From positions 1 through 64,000 of the forward strand of contig JBLNCA010000006.1 of the NCBI GenBank assembly GCA_050260375.1: DNA of 64,000 nucleotides, read 5' to 3'. A program made the translations under genes and the position numbers. This document shows positions 44,686 through 53,465 of the stretch, piece by piece. The notes under the pieces are model-generated. The model saw only the letters and a list, made by a program, of their open reading frames with translations. It was not told the DNA's origin and did not search any database. Within the stretch, counting starts at the first letter, position 1. Each line of letters begins with the position of its first letter. Source of the DNA: DTFZ01 sp050260375 (GTDB lineage Bacteria > Bacillota > Clostridia > Christensenellales > SZUA-584).

Positions 44686-45324
44686 ATGTGGTTTGGTGCA
44701 TGGGATAACGCGGGCGCGGCCGAACGGGCGAAAGAAGCGGTGAGAAGCGTCGGAAACTTCAACTGGACTTTCATTGCGCTGCTGGCTTTTGTATTTTACG
44801 TGTACGCAACGGAGCTGTCGCGCAAGAACTACCGGGCGATAGTAGCAGGGCTTGCACTTTATATGGTGCACTGGTTTTACGAGATAATGAACGCCGTTAT
44901 ATGTGCGGCCACCGGCTATGCGCTGTGGACGGTCTCCCCAGAAAGTACCAGTTTCATATTGCTTATAGGGGTAAGCTGGGAGCTGTCGATGATGTTCGCC
45001 GTAGCGGGCGTGATAACGAGCAAGCTGCTTTTGGACGATCCGAAAAAGAAGATACTGGGCATAAACAACCGAATATTCTTTGCGATTGTCAACGCCGCGT
45101 TTTTCAGCGCCGTGGAAATCTTTCTGGCAACCACGCCGGCGTTTATATGGGTATATCCCTGGTGGGGCGCAATACCGGTATTCATCACCACCTATATACC
45201 GTTTTTTCTGGCGGCATTTCTGGTGCCCGACGCAAAGCCGCGTACGCAGAAGATATTTGTGGGCGGGCTGGCGGCGGTAAACGCGCTGCTTTTGGCTGTG
45301 CTGATACCGCTCGGGATAATATAA
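44686..45324 (+). CDS. Polytopic membrane protein of unknown function
   Basis: A 212-residue protein with about six hydrophobic helices and a short amphipathic lead containing WFGAWDNAG. Notable polar features inside or beside helices are HWFYEIMNAVI, SWELSMMFAVAG and the aromatic PAFIWVYPWWGAIPVF. I do not recognise the family. The start is set by AAAGGAGG 6-7 nt upstream of ATG 44686. It stands alone with a terminator behind it, and its ribosome-binding site may be masked by a hairpin. Confidence 0.7.
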   Translation: MWFGAWDNAGAAERAKEAVRSVGNFNWTFIALLAFVFYVYATELSRKNYRAIVAGLALYMVHWFYEIMNAVICAATGYALWTVSPESTSFILLIGVSWELSMMFAVAGVITSKLLLDDPKKKILGINNRIFFAIVNAAFFSAVEIFLATTPAFIWVYPWWGAIPVFITTYIPFFLAAFLVPDAKPRTQKIFVGGLAAVNALLLAVLIPLGII

Positions 45325-45347
45325 GTCCTTTTTGGCTCATAAACGAT

Positions 45348-45380
45348 AAAAGTACCTTTATGACGAAAGGGGCTTTTATT
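45348..45380. terminator. Terminator after the unknown membrane protein
   Basis: AAAAG and CCTTT pair with AAAGG and CTTTT in a two-part stem around ATGACG, followed by ATTG and more T. It reads as a terminator on both strands. Confidence 0.6.
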
Positions 45381-45988
45381 GTTTTGCTTCAGCTTAAGCC
45401 TATTACGCCCGTTGTAAACCAACGTTCCGGTATTTGCGTCCGGAGTATCGATGCATACCGCAATAATGTAATATCCCGCGCTGTCCAAAAGCTCTATATT
45501 GCCCTGCTCGTCCGGCTTTATTACTGGCATTGAAAAATCCAGACTGCCGGTTTTTTGTAAACATCCCATGAGTCTTTCGTCAAATGTGAAAAATAACACC
45601 GGATCTCAGCATCTTCGGGAAAGCCCTTCTCTGAAGCAAGGCTCACTATGACGCCTGCCGGAAGACGCTGGCCTTCATATATAAAGTTAGAACACAACGC
45701 ATAAACGCTTAAAGACTTAAACAGCTCTTGAGGCGAAACGTCCTTGAAAAAGCCAGCAAAATCAAATGGCAGTTCATTTTCACCGTATTGCAGCGATATC
45801 ATGCCGATCTTTTCACCGGCGCTTACCTCTTCCGGCCCCGTCATCGGGTTGTACTGGCTCAACGAGGCCTAGCGGACACCCGGGTCTTCCACATCCTTAT
45901 AAGGGGGTATAGACATGCTTTGAAGCATCTCGGCGGCATAGTCTGCGTATTTACCGCCTTCGTTATTCAGCCCGAAGGAGGCGGGCAT
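45381..45988 (-). pseudogene. Decayed gene of unknown function
   Basis: Reading leftward, one frame runs from about 45988 (MPASFGLNNEGG) to an in-frame TAG at 45871-45869, continues in the same frame (SQYNPMTGPEE to IRCYFSHLTKD), then must shift frame near 45545 to continue as TGSLDFSMPVIKPDEQG and GRNRLKLKQ. There is no convincing start codon with a ribosome-binding site, and the end runs into a terminator hairpin. At least one stop and one frameshift mark it as a remnant. I do not recognise the protein. Upstream (46000-46065) lies GGGGCCCC sequence that resembles a degenerate member of the 42-nt repeat family. Confidence 0.5.
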
Positions 45989-46100
45989 ATCCTTAAGCGT
46001 TGCTTCGTGAGGAGAAGGAGGAAGCAACCGGGGCCCCGTACGGTTTGGACGGGGTGGAAGGAAACGGTACGGAAAATCACGTAAAGGGTATGCTTTTCCC

Positions 46101-46137
46101 AAAAAAGAAAGAGCCTTTTTTAAGACTCTTTTCTTTT
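46101..46137 (-). terminator. Terminator of the FGGY kinase gene
   Basis: On the minus strand AAAAGAAAAGAGTC pairs with GGCTCTTTCTTTT and runs into T residues, 37 bp after the kinase stop. Confidence 0.8.
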
Positions 46138-46173
46138 GTAAATTTATATTTCCAGGCATTAAAGCTTGCCCTG

Positions 46174-47700
46174 TTAAATATTCTGCAGCCTCTCAAAGAA
46201 CCCATGCAGTTCAACCATATACTTTTCATAGATATCCATGTATTTCGCATAGATTGCCTTTTTATTCATGTCGGGATTGAATTCCTTTTCAACTTTTACA
46301 TGGGCCTTTGCCGTCTCCTTTAAATCGCTGAACACGCCAATGGCATTTCCGGCGAGCAATGCCGCGCCCCACATGGCCACATCTTCCCTGTTAAGCACAT
46401 GATACGTCTTCCCCTGTACGTCTGCGCAAATTTGCGTCCATACAGGCGACTTTGCGCCTCCGCCAATGATGCGTATCACATCCAGTTTATATTCCGGATA
46501 CAGCCTTTCGATGCTGCGAATGGCAAGCGCAAAATCATAGGAAAAGCTCTCCAGCAAAGCGCGATAGAAATGTTCCTTTTTGTGGCTCCAGTCGTGTCCC
46601 ATCCAAAGCCCTCTTAAAGCCCCGTCCAGCGGCATGCTGCTTCCGCCCAGAAGCCCAAGCGCCATCACGCCGTCGCAGCCGGATGGAATTTTGGCGACTT
46701 CTTCTTCCATCTGGGCATACATTTCTTTTGTGCTGACGCCTTCCTGCCTGACAAACGTATTCATAAACCAGTCGAGGGTAATGCCCGAGCCTGCCACGAA
46801 ATGAGTCGCAAAGTATTCGCCCGGGACCGCCGAAGGTATAACATCCAAACGCCTTTCCTCGAAGTCAGGGCGGTATTCCTCTACGCAGCAGCTTACCTCG
46901 CCGTATGACGACGCTTCAAAAATCATGTCCCCAGGCGTTACTATAGCCGAACCCAGACAACCGGCCGGCTTGTCTCCCGCGCCTGATACCAATGGAATAC
47001 CCGCCTTTAATCCGGTCTCTTTTGCGCTGCTTTCCGACAGGTAACCGCAGATGTCATTCGAATTTACGATTCTCGGCAGATATTTTGTATCCAGCTGTAT
47101 GGCGTCGCATATTTCTTCAGACCATTTATCTTTTCTCACATCCGCCAGACCGGTCCATTGCGTAAATGTACGGTCTATTACGGCGTCCTCTATCGGCAGA
47201 TCCCCCAGTTTGCCTATCACATAGCCCGAAATCATCAAATACTTTGCAATTCTTTTGCTCTCAGCCGGGAACTCCGTTTTGAACCACTCGTATTTCGGAG
47301 CCATCTGCGGGAAGTTTGTTCCGCTGATCCCCAGGAATTGATCCTTCAATTGTGCCATCTGGCGCTTTGCATAAGGCATATACCGGCTGTCCAGAGAGCA
47401 GGACCATGTTGTGATATCGTTCCAGTGTTCGTCAACGCCCATAAAACCTGACATCTGGCCCGTAAATGCCATTGCTCCAATATTTTTTGCTTTGTCCCCG
47501 AGTATCGCGGCCACTTTTTTAATGCATGCAAGAACGGATGCAAACAGCTCTTCACCCTTTTGAATAAACACGCCCGGACTTGGACGGTAGTCTTTTACAG
47601 GTTCAATTTCCACTGCGATGCATTCGCTGTCTGTATTATAAACACCCACCTTGATAAAGCTTGTTCCCAGGTCTACAGCCATAAGCAATATGTCTTTCAT
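46174..47700 (-). CDS. FGGY-family carbohydrate kinase (xylulokinase-like)
   Basis: A 508-residue sugar kinase. The ATPase-fold phosphate loop AVDLGTSFIKVGVYN begins at about residue 8; GAGDKPAGCLGSA and IIGGGAKSPVWTQICADV are the second phosphate and adenosine motifs. Family members phosphorylate xylulose, ribulose, glycerol or related ketoses and polyols. Similarity by eye is closest to xylulokinase; the true substrate cannot be fixed. I start at ATG 47700 with AGGAGGAAAGGA upstream rather than at 47766. It is downstream of the two-component system on the same strand (162-bp gap) and opposite the ABC operon, so it probably acts on the imported compound or its oxidised form. Confidence 0.88.
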   Translation of the reverse strand: MKDILLMAVDLGTSFIKVGVYNTDSECIAVEIEPVKDYRPSPGVFIQKGEELFASVLACIKKVAAILGDKAKNIGAMAFTGQMSGFMGVDEHWNDITTWSCSLDSRYMPYAKRQMAQLKDQFLGISGTNFPQMAPKYEWFKTEFPAESKRIAKYLMISGYVIGKLGDLPIEDAVIDRTFTQWTGLADVRKDKWSEEICDAIQLDTKYLPRIVNSNDICGYLSESSAKETGLKAGIPLVSGAGDKPAGCLGSAIVTPGDMIFEASSYGEVSCCVEEYRPDFEERRLDVIPSAVPGEYFATHFVAGSGITLDWFMNTFVRQEGVSTKEMYAQMEEEVAKIPSGCDGVMALGLLGGSSMPLDGALRGLWMGHDWSHKKEHFYRALLESFSYDFALAIRSIERLYPEYKLDVIRIIGGGAKSPVWTQICADVQGKTYHVLNREDVAMWGAALLAGNAIGVFSDLKETAKAHVKVEKEFNPDMNKKAIYAKYMDIYEKYMVELHGFFERLQNI

Positions 47701-47862
47701 TTGTCCTTTCCTCCTACAAAAAAGATATATTCTGCTGATTAATGCCCTGCAGTCTTGACAGCGCATGATCAGTTAATCCTGGGTTCTCTCAATCTCCGCA
47801 CCGCTATGGTCAGCAATCGGCATCACCACCATGCCGTTTTAGCTGCTCAATTGCGGTCCGTT

Positions 47863-49503
47863 TTACATTGAAAGGCGCATTGCGTTACTAGCCTCATCGT
47901 TTGCCGTTACGTACCCCGAACGATACTGTGACGGCGTCACACCTTCCAGATTCTTGAACACCGTGGAAAAATACTGGACATTGGTATATCCCACGGCGGA
48001 AGCCACATCGTAAAGTTTCATGGATCTGTCGGCCAGCAGCCGTTTGGCGTTGTCCACGCGTACGCGCATAAGGTAATTGGTAAATGTGACGCCTGTTTCC
48101 TCCTTAAACAGCTTGCAGAAATAAGAGGCGTTCAGGTAGAAAGCGGCGGCAACGTCGCTCATAGAAAGAGACTGCGCGTAATTTTCGTTGATGTAAGCGA
48201 TTATCTTGTCTATCAACCAATGGCGCTTGCTGTTGAAAAAGCTCTGATACTGTTCGATCAATATGTTGAGCAGGCTTTGCAGCTGGCTTTGCATTTTATC
48301 CGTTGAATGCAAAGCGGACGCCTGGTCAATGTAATCCAGACAGATTTTAATCACTTCCTCCGATACCGGCAGGAAGGGCAGACACCCTTTAAACAGGCTG
48401 TTCAGCACATTAAGGTACAGAAGCTTTATTTGGAGCGACGTCGGCGTGCCTTCGGACTGGTTCAAAAAGTCGGCAATAAGGTCTGCCAGCAGCGATGTTG
48501 ACTCACCGGCGTCGCCCTTGCGTATCGCTGCGATCAGTGATTTTAAATTGTATTCCTCGTACACCACCTGAAAGCTGTTGGCGTGCTCTTCGGATATGCC
48601 CGCATCCGTCTGCTGAGAGCGGCACAGGTTGATGTTGTAGCGCGCCTTGCGGTAAGACTGGCACAGGTCCGACAGCTTGCCTGCAACGGAACCGATGCCA
48701 TAGGCGATGCGTACGGCATGCAGCTCCTTGATCTGCTTTTTGGATATGTTCAGCGCGTTGGCCGCGGCTGCCGTAAAATCTTCTGCGGGAAGGTCGCTGA
48801 ACACCAGATAGACGTTAACCTCGTCCACCCAGAAATCCATCACTTCCCCGAAACAGGCGCTCAGCTGGTTTTTAATGATTTTGCTGACGCTGAAGCCTAC
48901 CAGCGTCTCTTCCACATCGCTTTCGGAACCCGCATGCTGCACGGGGTGTATGTGCGCGATGATACACATCGCGGAGCTGGTGGGGAACACGACCCCCAGC
49001 TCGTACAAATGCGATTCCGACACCTTGTTGAAGTCCAGCTTGCCCAACAGCAGGTCAATATATATCTTTTCGCGGAGCAGGTTAGAAGAGCTTGATAAGA
49101 GGTCGAGCACCTGCTGGTTGTATTTCTTCTTTTCCAGCGTGGCGATACACTTGGACACGGCTTTTTTAAGATCGTCCTCCTCGATGGGCTTGAGCAGGTA
49201 GTCCACCGCACCGAAGCGTACAGCGCTCTGCGCGTACTCAAATTCGTTGTAGCCGCTTATAAGTATGATCTGCGGGAACATACCGCTTTCGTTCAGTGTT
49301 TTCATCAGCTCGATGCCGGAGAGCTCAGGCATTTCGATGTCGGTGATTATGATGTCCGGCTCATGGGCCGAAGCCAAGGCGAACGCCTTAGCGCCGTCTT
49401 CCGCTTCATATACCTCCGATATGCCCAGCTTTTCCCAATCTATCGTCAGAATAAGCCGCTTGCGGAGCCATGGCTCGTCATCGGCAATCAGCAGTTTATA
49501 CAT
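47863..49503 (-). CDS. YesN-type response regulator with AraC DNA-binding domain
   Basis: A 546-residue regulator. An N-terminal receiver (LLIADDEPW, phospho-acceptor Asp in IIITDIEMPELSG, Lys in YLLKPIEEDD) is followed by a long middle region and a C-terminal AraC-type double helix-turn-helix (SLSMSDVAAAFYLNASYFCK and VASAVGYTNVQYFSTVFK). Such regulators activate sugar-transport genes by binding direct repeats. ATG 49503 has GGAGGTT upstream. It is 33 bp after the kinase gene of the pair. Confidence 0.93.
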   Translation of the reverse strand: MYKLLIADDEPWLRKRLILTIDWEKLGISEVYEAEDGAKAFALASAHEPDIIITDIEMPELSGIELMKTLNESGMFPQIILISGYNEFEYAQSAVRFGAVDYLLKPIEEDDLKKAVSKCIATLEKKKYNQQVLDLLSSSSNLLREKIYIDLLLGKLDFNKVSESHLYELGVVFPTSSAMCIIAHIHPVQHAGSESDVEETLVGFSVSKIIKNQLSACFGEVMDFWVDEVNVYLVFSDLPAEDFTAAAANALNISKKQIKELHAVRIAYGIGSVAGKLSDLCQSYRKARYNINLCRSQQTDAGISEEHANSFQVVYEEYNLKSLIAAIRKGDAGESTSLLADLIADFLNQSEGTPTSLQIKLLYLNVLNSLFKGCLPFLPVSEEVIKICLDYIDQASALHSTDKMQSQLQSLLNILIEQYQSFFNSKRHWLIDKIIAYINENYAQSLSMSDVAAAFYLNASYFCKLFKEETGVTFTNYLMRVRVDNAKRLLADRSMKLYDVASAVGYTNVQYFSTVFKNLEGVTPSQYRSGYVTANDEASNAMRLSM

Positions 49504-49536
49504 AATTCTAACCTCCAAACTTAAAGAAGCGCGGCG

Positions 49537-51336
49537 TTACCCGCGGGTTGTTTTGCGCCCGGCCAGATTCAGCCGGATCACGACTTCGGTGTATTCTCCG
49601 TAAACACTGTTAAGACGTATGCCGGATTCCTCTCCGAATTTCAGCTTGATCTGGTAGTTCAGGTTGCGGAGCGCGTATCCTTTTCCGAGGGTGCTGTCCT
49701 CAAAGTTGAAATTCTCCACGCGGCGGTTCAGACGCTCCAGCGTGGCGTCGTGTATGCCTATACCGTTGTCCCGGACAATCAGCGTCACACAGCCTTCATC
49801 CTCCTTGACGGTGATGCTGATGCGCCATTCGCCGCGCTTGTTCTGAAAGCCATGCATTATGCAATTCTCTATAACCGGCTGCAGCAGGAACTTGGGCACG
49901 CTTAAGTCGTATATGTTTTCGGGGATATCGTAAGTGAACAGTATCTTATGGTTAAGGCGTATGTTCTGAACGGTGACGTACTGCTTGGCCAGCTCGAACG
50001 CTTCGCGGAACGGCACCAGATGCTTGCCGCCCGAGAGCGCGATCCTGAAAAACCGCGACAGCGCCATTACCAGATTGGCTATCTCCTCCTGATGATTGAT
50101 CTTGGCGATACTGTATATGGACTCCAGAGAGTTGTAGAGCATATGCGGGTTTATTTCGGTTTGCAGCATCTGTATCGTGGCGATGATTTTATGGTTGTGC
50201 TCTTCGGACACGTTGCGCATCAGCGTGGATATTTCTGCCGCCATCTCGTTGAATCCCGCATATATGCTCTGGAACTCGGCATTGGGCTTTTCCAATAGCT
50301 TCACGTTGTAGTTGCCGTTTTTGATCTCCGTCATCGCCTGGGACAGCTCCCTTAACGGATGGACCGTGGAGTAAGTGAGGAGCAGCGTGATGCCGAAGGA
50401 CAAAACAATAAGGCACAACGATATTATAGGCAGCATGATGAAAATGGGGGTGATCCCTTGTACGACCGAAACAGCGTCGGTGGCGATAATATAATACCAT
50501 TCGTTGCCCTGCGAATATGTCCAGTTGAGCAGGTAGTTTTTACCGTTTATCGCCAGCTCGGTATTGCCCGAATCCTGGCCGTCCAGCGCAGCAAGTATAT
50601 CCCTGTACTGCGGCAGCGACTGGCCGATCTCCCCGTCTTTCATAGAGGATATCAGATTGCCGTGCCTGTCCATAATGACGGCATATGTGGGGCTTATCTG
50701 CAGGCCGGAAACGAGCAGCTGATTGATATACTGTTCCTTGACGTTGGTGGTCAGTATAATTTCATTGTCCTCGTTGTCCGACATATAAAAGTTCTTCGAT
50801 ATGTTCTTCTCCTTGAAGGTGGCGCCCACCGTGGGGTTGCAGATCACATGCTCATAATGCGTGGAAACGCCCCATTTGTTTCTGGGGAGAAAGTGGCAGT
50901 CCAGAACATTGGGGTTGATGCCTTCGAAAAAGGTCATTCTTGAGACAAGGAGCATGGACCGGGAGGGGATGTAGAGGTAAAAGTGGTTGAACCCCCCGAT
51001 GCTGTAGGTATCCACTATAAGGGAACTGTGGACGGTCACTGGATATTGCGCCACTTCAAACAGTTCAGCCCCCGTCATGTCCAGCGTGGGGTCAACAATT
51101 TTGGGCAGCTTGGCCAGAGCGATCAGCAGCGACGTGCTGGCGCCTTCCATAACCGCCAGCTTGGATTCTATGTTCTTGAAATTGGATTCAAGCGTATCCT
51201 GAATGTTGCGGGAGGCGTTTTCTTTAAGCGTATTCTGGGTGGAAGTAAACAAAACTATACTAAAAACCAGTACCGGAACCAATATCAAGACAGATGTGAG
51301 AACAAATAGACGGACACGGAATGCGTTAATTCTCAT
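49537..51336 (-). CDS. YesM-type sensor histidine kinase
   Basis: A 599-residue membrane sensor: helix at about 8-30, an extracytoplasmic Cache-like domain of about 260 residues, a second helix (IFIMLPIISLCLIVLSFGI), HAMP (TYSTVHPLRELSQAMTEI), His-kinase domain with phospho-acceptor His in TEINPHMLYNSLES, and HATPase with IENCIMHGF and VRDNGIGI. It phosphorylates the adjacent regulator. Its ligand may be presented by the divergent binding lipoprotein at 51.8 kb, as known for XylFII-LytS in Clostridium; that link is inference. ATG 51336; a GTG just before is possible. Confidence 0.93.
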   Translation of the reverse strand: MRINAFRVRLFVLTSVLILVPVLVFSIVLFTSTQNTLKENASRNIQDTLESNFKNIESKLAVMEGASTSLLIALAKLPKIVDPTLDMTGAELFEVAQYPVTVHSSLIVDTYSIGGFNHFYLYIPSRSMLLVSRMTFFEGINPNVLDCHFLPRNKWGVSTHYEHVICNPTVGATFKEKNISKNFYMSDNEDNEIILTTNVKEQYINQLLVSGLQISPTYAVIMDRHGNLISSMKDGEIGQSLPQYRDILAALDGQDSGNTELAINGKNYLLNWTYSQGNEWYYIIATDAVSVVQGITPIFIMLPIISLCLIVLSFGITLLLTYSTVHPLRELSQAMTEIKNGNYNVKLLEKPNAEFQSIYAGFNEMAAEISTLMRNVSEEHNHKIIATIQMLQTEINPHMLYNSLESIYSIAKINHQEEIANLVMALSRFFRIALSGGKHLVPFREAFELAKQYVTVQNIRLNHKILFTYDIPENIYDLSVPKFLLQPVIENCIMHGFQNKRGEWRISITVKEDEGCVTLIVRDNGIGIHDATLERLNRRVENFNFEDSTLGKGYALRNLNYQIKLKFGEESGIRLNSVYGEYTEVVIRLNLAGRKTTRG

Positions 51337-51408
51337 CACTGAAACCCCACAGTCAAGCTAAACAAACAAAGGGTAGAACATCACACCGGTTGCCGGACTT
51401 GCATAAAT

Positions 51409-51437
51409 AGCATATATTAGCCGGAGTGGATTGTCAA
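51409..51437 (-). promoter_or_regulatory. Promoter of the two-component system
   Basis: On the minus strand a consensus TTGACA (51437-51432) is followed after 17 bp by TATGCT (51414-51409), about 65 bp upstream of the kinase start. Confidence 0.6.
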
Positions 51438-51580
51438 CAACAGCAGCGGCAAATAGGGAGGCAGATGTGCGGTATAAAAACAAGAAGCAAAAATAATGTA
51501 ATAAAAACAAAAATAGCACGTTTACAAATATAAGTGCCATAATTAAAGTGAAGATACCGGTGTATCTAACGGATCGCGCT

Positions 51581-51631
51581 GCATACGGTCAAGTGCAAAT
51601 GCTTGACCAATATGCAGACGTACCTTACACT
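51581..51631 (+). promoter_or_regulatory. Palindromic operator overlapping a weak promoter
   Basis: GGTCAAG and CTTGACC form a perfect inverted repeat (8-nt centre), flanked by GCATA and TATGC, which extend it to 12 paired positions. TTGACC within the right arm plus TACACT 17 bp downstream (51626-51631) form a possible promoter for the binding-protein gene. The palindrome would place a dimeric regulator on the -35 box. Confidence 0.45.
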
Positions 51632-51811
51632 ATACGTAAGCGGGGTGGTCAAATGCCGGCTTTCACATTACCGCCCTGCAGGCAGGGCACAATATCAATA
51701 TGCCAAAGGCCTGCAACAATACTTCGTTTTCTCATTGCTCGCAGACGTTAAGGAATAATGGGTTTTAAGTGAGCGCACAGCCTCAGCCGCTCGGATTTTC
51801 ATGGAGGATAT

Positions 51812-52819
51812 ATGGGGATAAAGCTTGTTTTACTGGCCGGTTTGATACTTGTTATATCCTTGACGGCGCTGGGATGCAATCAACCCTTGTCGCCCATCGC
51901 TGAGGACGTACCTCCGGCGCGTGAGCTCGATGACTTAAGCGGCAAGAAAATCGCGGCCGTTGTGCTGATTAAGGACCAGTTTCAGCGAATGCTCCAGCTC
52001 ACGATGAAAAAGACGGCGGAACGCTACGGCGCGACTGTGATAGAGGGCCAGAGCGGCGGCGAACTGGACACCGAGGTCGAGCTTATAAACCAGTATGCTT
52101 CTGGCGACGTCGACGGCATATGCATATTCCCGGTCAGCCCGACGGGGTCGGCCGCTGCGCTGGAGAACGCGGCAAAGAACGGTATCACTATCTACTGCGC
52201 CAACATGAACATGGACTATGAGTGGCAGACCGGCTATGCCAAGATGGACCAGTATAATATCGGCGAGATCGTCGGCGAATTCTGTGCCGACTATATCAGA
52301 AAACATTTTCCGGGAAAAAAGCCCAAGACGGCCATCATACAGTTCACCGCGCTGCTGCCGGAAATGAGCGCACAGCGCACCGGCGGATTTCTGTCCAAAA
52401 CGGCGGATCTGATTGAAATCGTCAAGGATGTGGACGCCTGGAATGCCGATGATTCCGTCATCGTCGCGGCGGAGATAATCAACGCGTACCCCGACCTTGA
52501 ACTTATATTCTGCGCCAACGAGGGAGGCACCGTGGGCACGGTGATGGCGGTTAAAAACGCGGGCAAATCCATTCCGGTATTCGGCATAGACATCAGCGAG
52601 CAGCTGGTAAACATGCTGCTTAATCCGGACAACATACTGCAAGCGCTGGGCGGGCAGGACCCTATAGCGCTGGGTGAGACTTCAATGAAGAACTTGTGCC
52701 TTGCCATGATGGGCAAGGAGTATGAAACCGGGGTGGTGCTTCCCGGCATACCGCTTACAAGAGAGGATCCGCAAGGTGCGAAGGATTATCTGAACGAGCT
52801 GCTGGGCGCGTTGAAGTAA
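51812..52819 (+). CDS. Sugar-binding lipoprotein 1 (possible sensor partner)
   Basis: A 335-residue periplasmic-binding-protein fold of the ribose/xylose type (Peripla_BP_4). Lipoprotein signal with lipobox TALGC at about residue 19-23; DLSGKKIAAVVLIKDQF begins the first lobe, and VDGICIFPVSPTGSA and ALGGQDPIALGE are family motifs. GGAGG precedes the ATG. It is separated from the transporter operon by a strong terminator and lies back-to-back with the sensor kinase. By analogy with XylFII of Clostridium beijerinckii it may feed the signal into the YesM sensor rather than the importer. It could also be a second transport binding protein. Confidence 0.88.
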   Translation: MGIKLVLLAGLILVISLTALGCNQPLSPIAEDVPPARELDDLSGKKIAAVVLIKDQFQRMLQLTMKKTAERYGATVIEGQSGGELDTEVELINQYASGDVDGICIFPVSPTGSAAALENAAKNGITIYCANMNMDYEWQTGYAKMDQYNIGEIVGEFCADYIRKHFPGKKPKTAIIQFTALLPEMSAQRTGGFLSKTADLIEIVKDVDAWNADDSVIVAAEIINAYPDLELIFCANEGGTVGTVMAVKNAGKSIPVFGIDISEQLVNMLLNPDNILQALGGQDPIALGETSMKNLCLAMMGKEYETGVVLPGIPLTREDPQGAKDYLNELLGALK

Positions 52820-52832
52820 AGCGCGCTTCTTA

Positions 52833-52916
52833 TACGGGGGCCCCAAAAAGACATGATACTTTTTGGGGTGTAAATACGGGGTCCCCGGCAAACCGTTAGG
52901 TTTGATGGAGTGTGAA
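52833..52916. repeat. 42-nt hairpin repeat, two tandem copies
   Basis: Copies at 52833-52874 and 52875-52916, directly joined with 42-nt period. The first has a perfect stem CCCCAAAAAG with CTTTTTGGGG; the second has the CAAACC/GGTTTG variant stem, a compensated form of CAAGCC/GGCTTG. Confidence 0.85.
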
Positions 52917-53018
52917 TATAAACTAAAAACTGTTATTCCGAGCCTGCCCAGGAATCCCATAAAAGTACTGACGCCTCAATCAGAATGACAGGACAGGACA
53001 CCATTTTTTTATGTGGGC

Positions 53019-53045
53019 GCACCTTAATAAGGTGCTCTTTTTTTT
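53019..53045 (+). terminator. Terminator of binding-protein gene 1
   Basis: GCACCTT pairs with AAGGTGC around AAT, then TC and eight T. It makes the upstream binding protein a separate transcription unit. Confidence 0.9.
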
Positions 53046-53086
53046 ACGGGGTTCCAAAACGACATAAGACTTGCAGAGGTGTGTAT
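53045..53086. repeat. Degenerate 42-nt hairpin repeat
   Basis: TACGGGGTTCC, ACATAAGACTT and GAGGTGTGTA keep the order and 42-nt length of the family, but the stem is poorly paired. Confidence 0.55.
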
Positions 53087-53154
53087 AACGGAGTGTGTAT
53101 TGGGCAGGGATTCAAGCAAATAGGAAATATAAGTTTAAGAAAAATACTCTAAAA

Positions 53155-53249
53155 CAAATATAGCAAACAAAAAACAAATTCCGCGTAATTGTAAAAAGTC
53201 TATAGCAAATATAACAAACAAAAAACAAATCCAGCCTGATTGTATAAAA
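53155..53249 (+). repeat. Pair of ~42-nt direct repeats upstream of the ABC promoter
   Basis: Two imperfect direct copies (about 53155-53196 and 53205-53249), centres about 50-51 bp apart. Shared blocks are CAAACAAAAAACAAAT followed by ATTGTA. The 50-bp spacing (about five helical turns) and overlap of the second copy with the -35 box are what an AraC-type activator needs. Confidence 0.75.
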
Positions 53250-53268
53250 CGAGGCTTTACTCTAAAAT
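53240..53268 (+). promoter_or_regulatory. Promoter of the ABC transporter operon
   Basis: TTGTAT and TAAAAT with a 17-bp spacer. The -35 box is weak and lies inside the second direct repeat, which fits an activator-dependent promoter. Confidence 0.5.
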
Positions 53269-53465
53269 GGTATCGTTCCAATAGAAAATAATTTCACCCT
53301 CTGAAATATTTGTCCTTGCAGAAATACGGGCGACCCGTATGTGTGATTAGTGTTGCAAAAAACCCGAATAAGCCGGAAAGGCGATGAAAAGTACAAAAAA
53401 TGACAGGTGTTGAATCGCGGCAGCCTATAGCCGTTTCAAAATAACTAAAAGGAAGGAGCCAAGAG

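Larger units (their letters stand above)
51337..51811. other. Divergent regulatory region of the sugar locus
   Basis: A 475-bp non-coding gap between the sensor kinase and the binding-protein gene. It holds the leftward promoter, the 51.58-kb palindrome, a second palindrome GCCCTGC-AG-GCAGGGC at 51673-51688 without a T-tract, and an A-rich stretch on the plus strand near 51470-51530. A 67-codon frame at 51548-51751 has no ribosome-binding site and is not called. Confidence 0.7.
52820..53465. other. Intergenic region before the ABC operon
   Basis: A 646-bp non-coding stretch. In order it holds two tandem 42-nt repeats, an unexplained 100 bp, the terminator of the binding-protein gene, a degenerate 42-nt repeat, the pair of A-rich direct repeats, the ABC promoter and a leader of about 190 nt in which I see no clear riboswitch. 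Confidence 0.8.

Noticed and set aside
45869..45871. In-frame TAG as pyrrolysine or programmed readthrough
   Set aside because: A frameshift follows within 330 bp, the start is missing and no Pyl genes are in view; decay is simpler.
51548..51751. 67-codon frame upstream of binding protein 1
   Set aside because: No ribosome-binding site, no recognisable domain, and it runs through two palindromes of the regulatory region.
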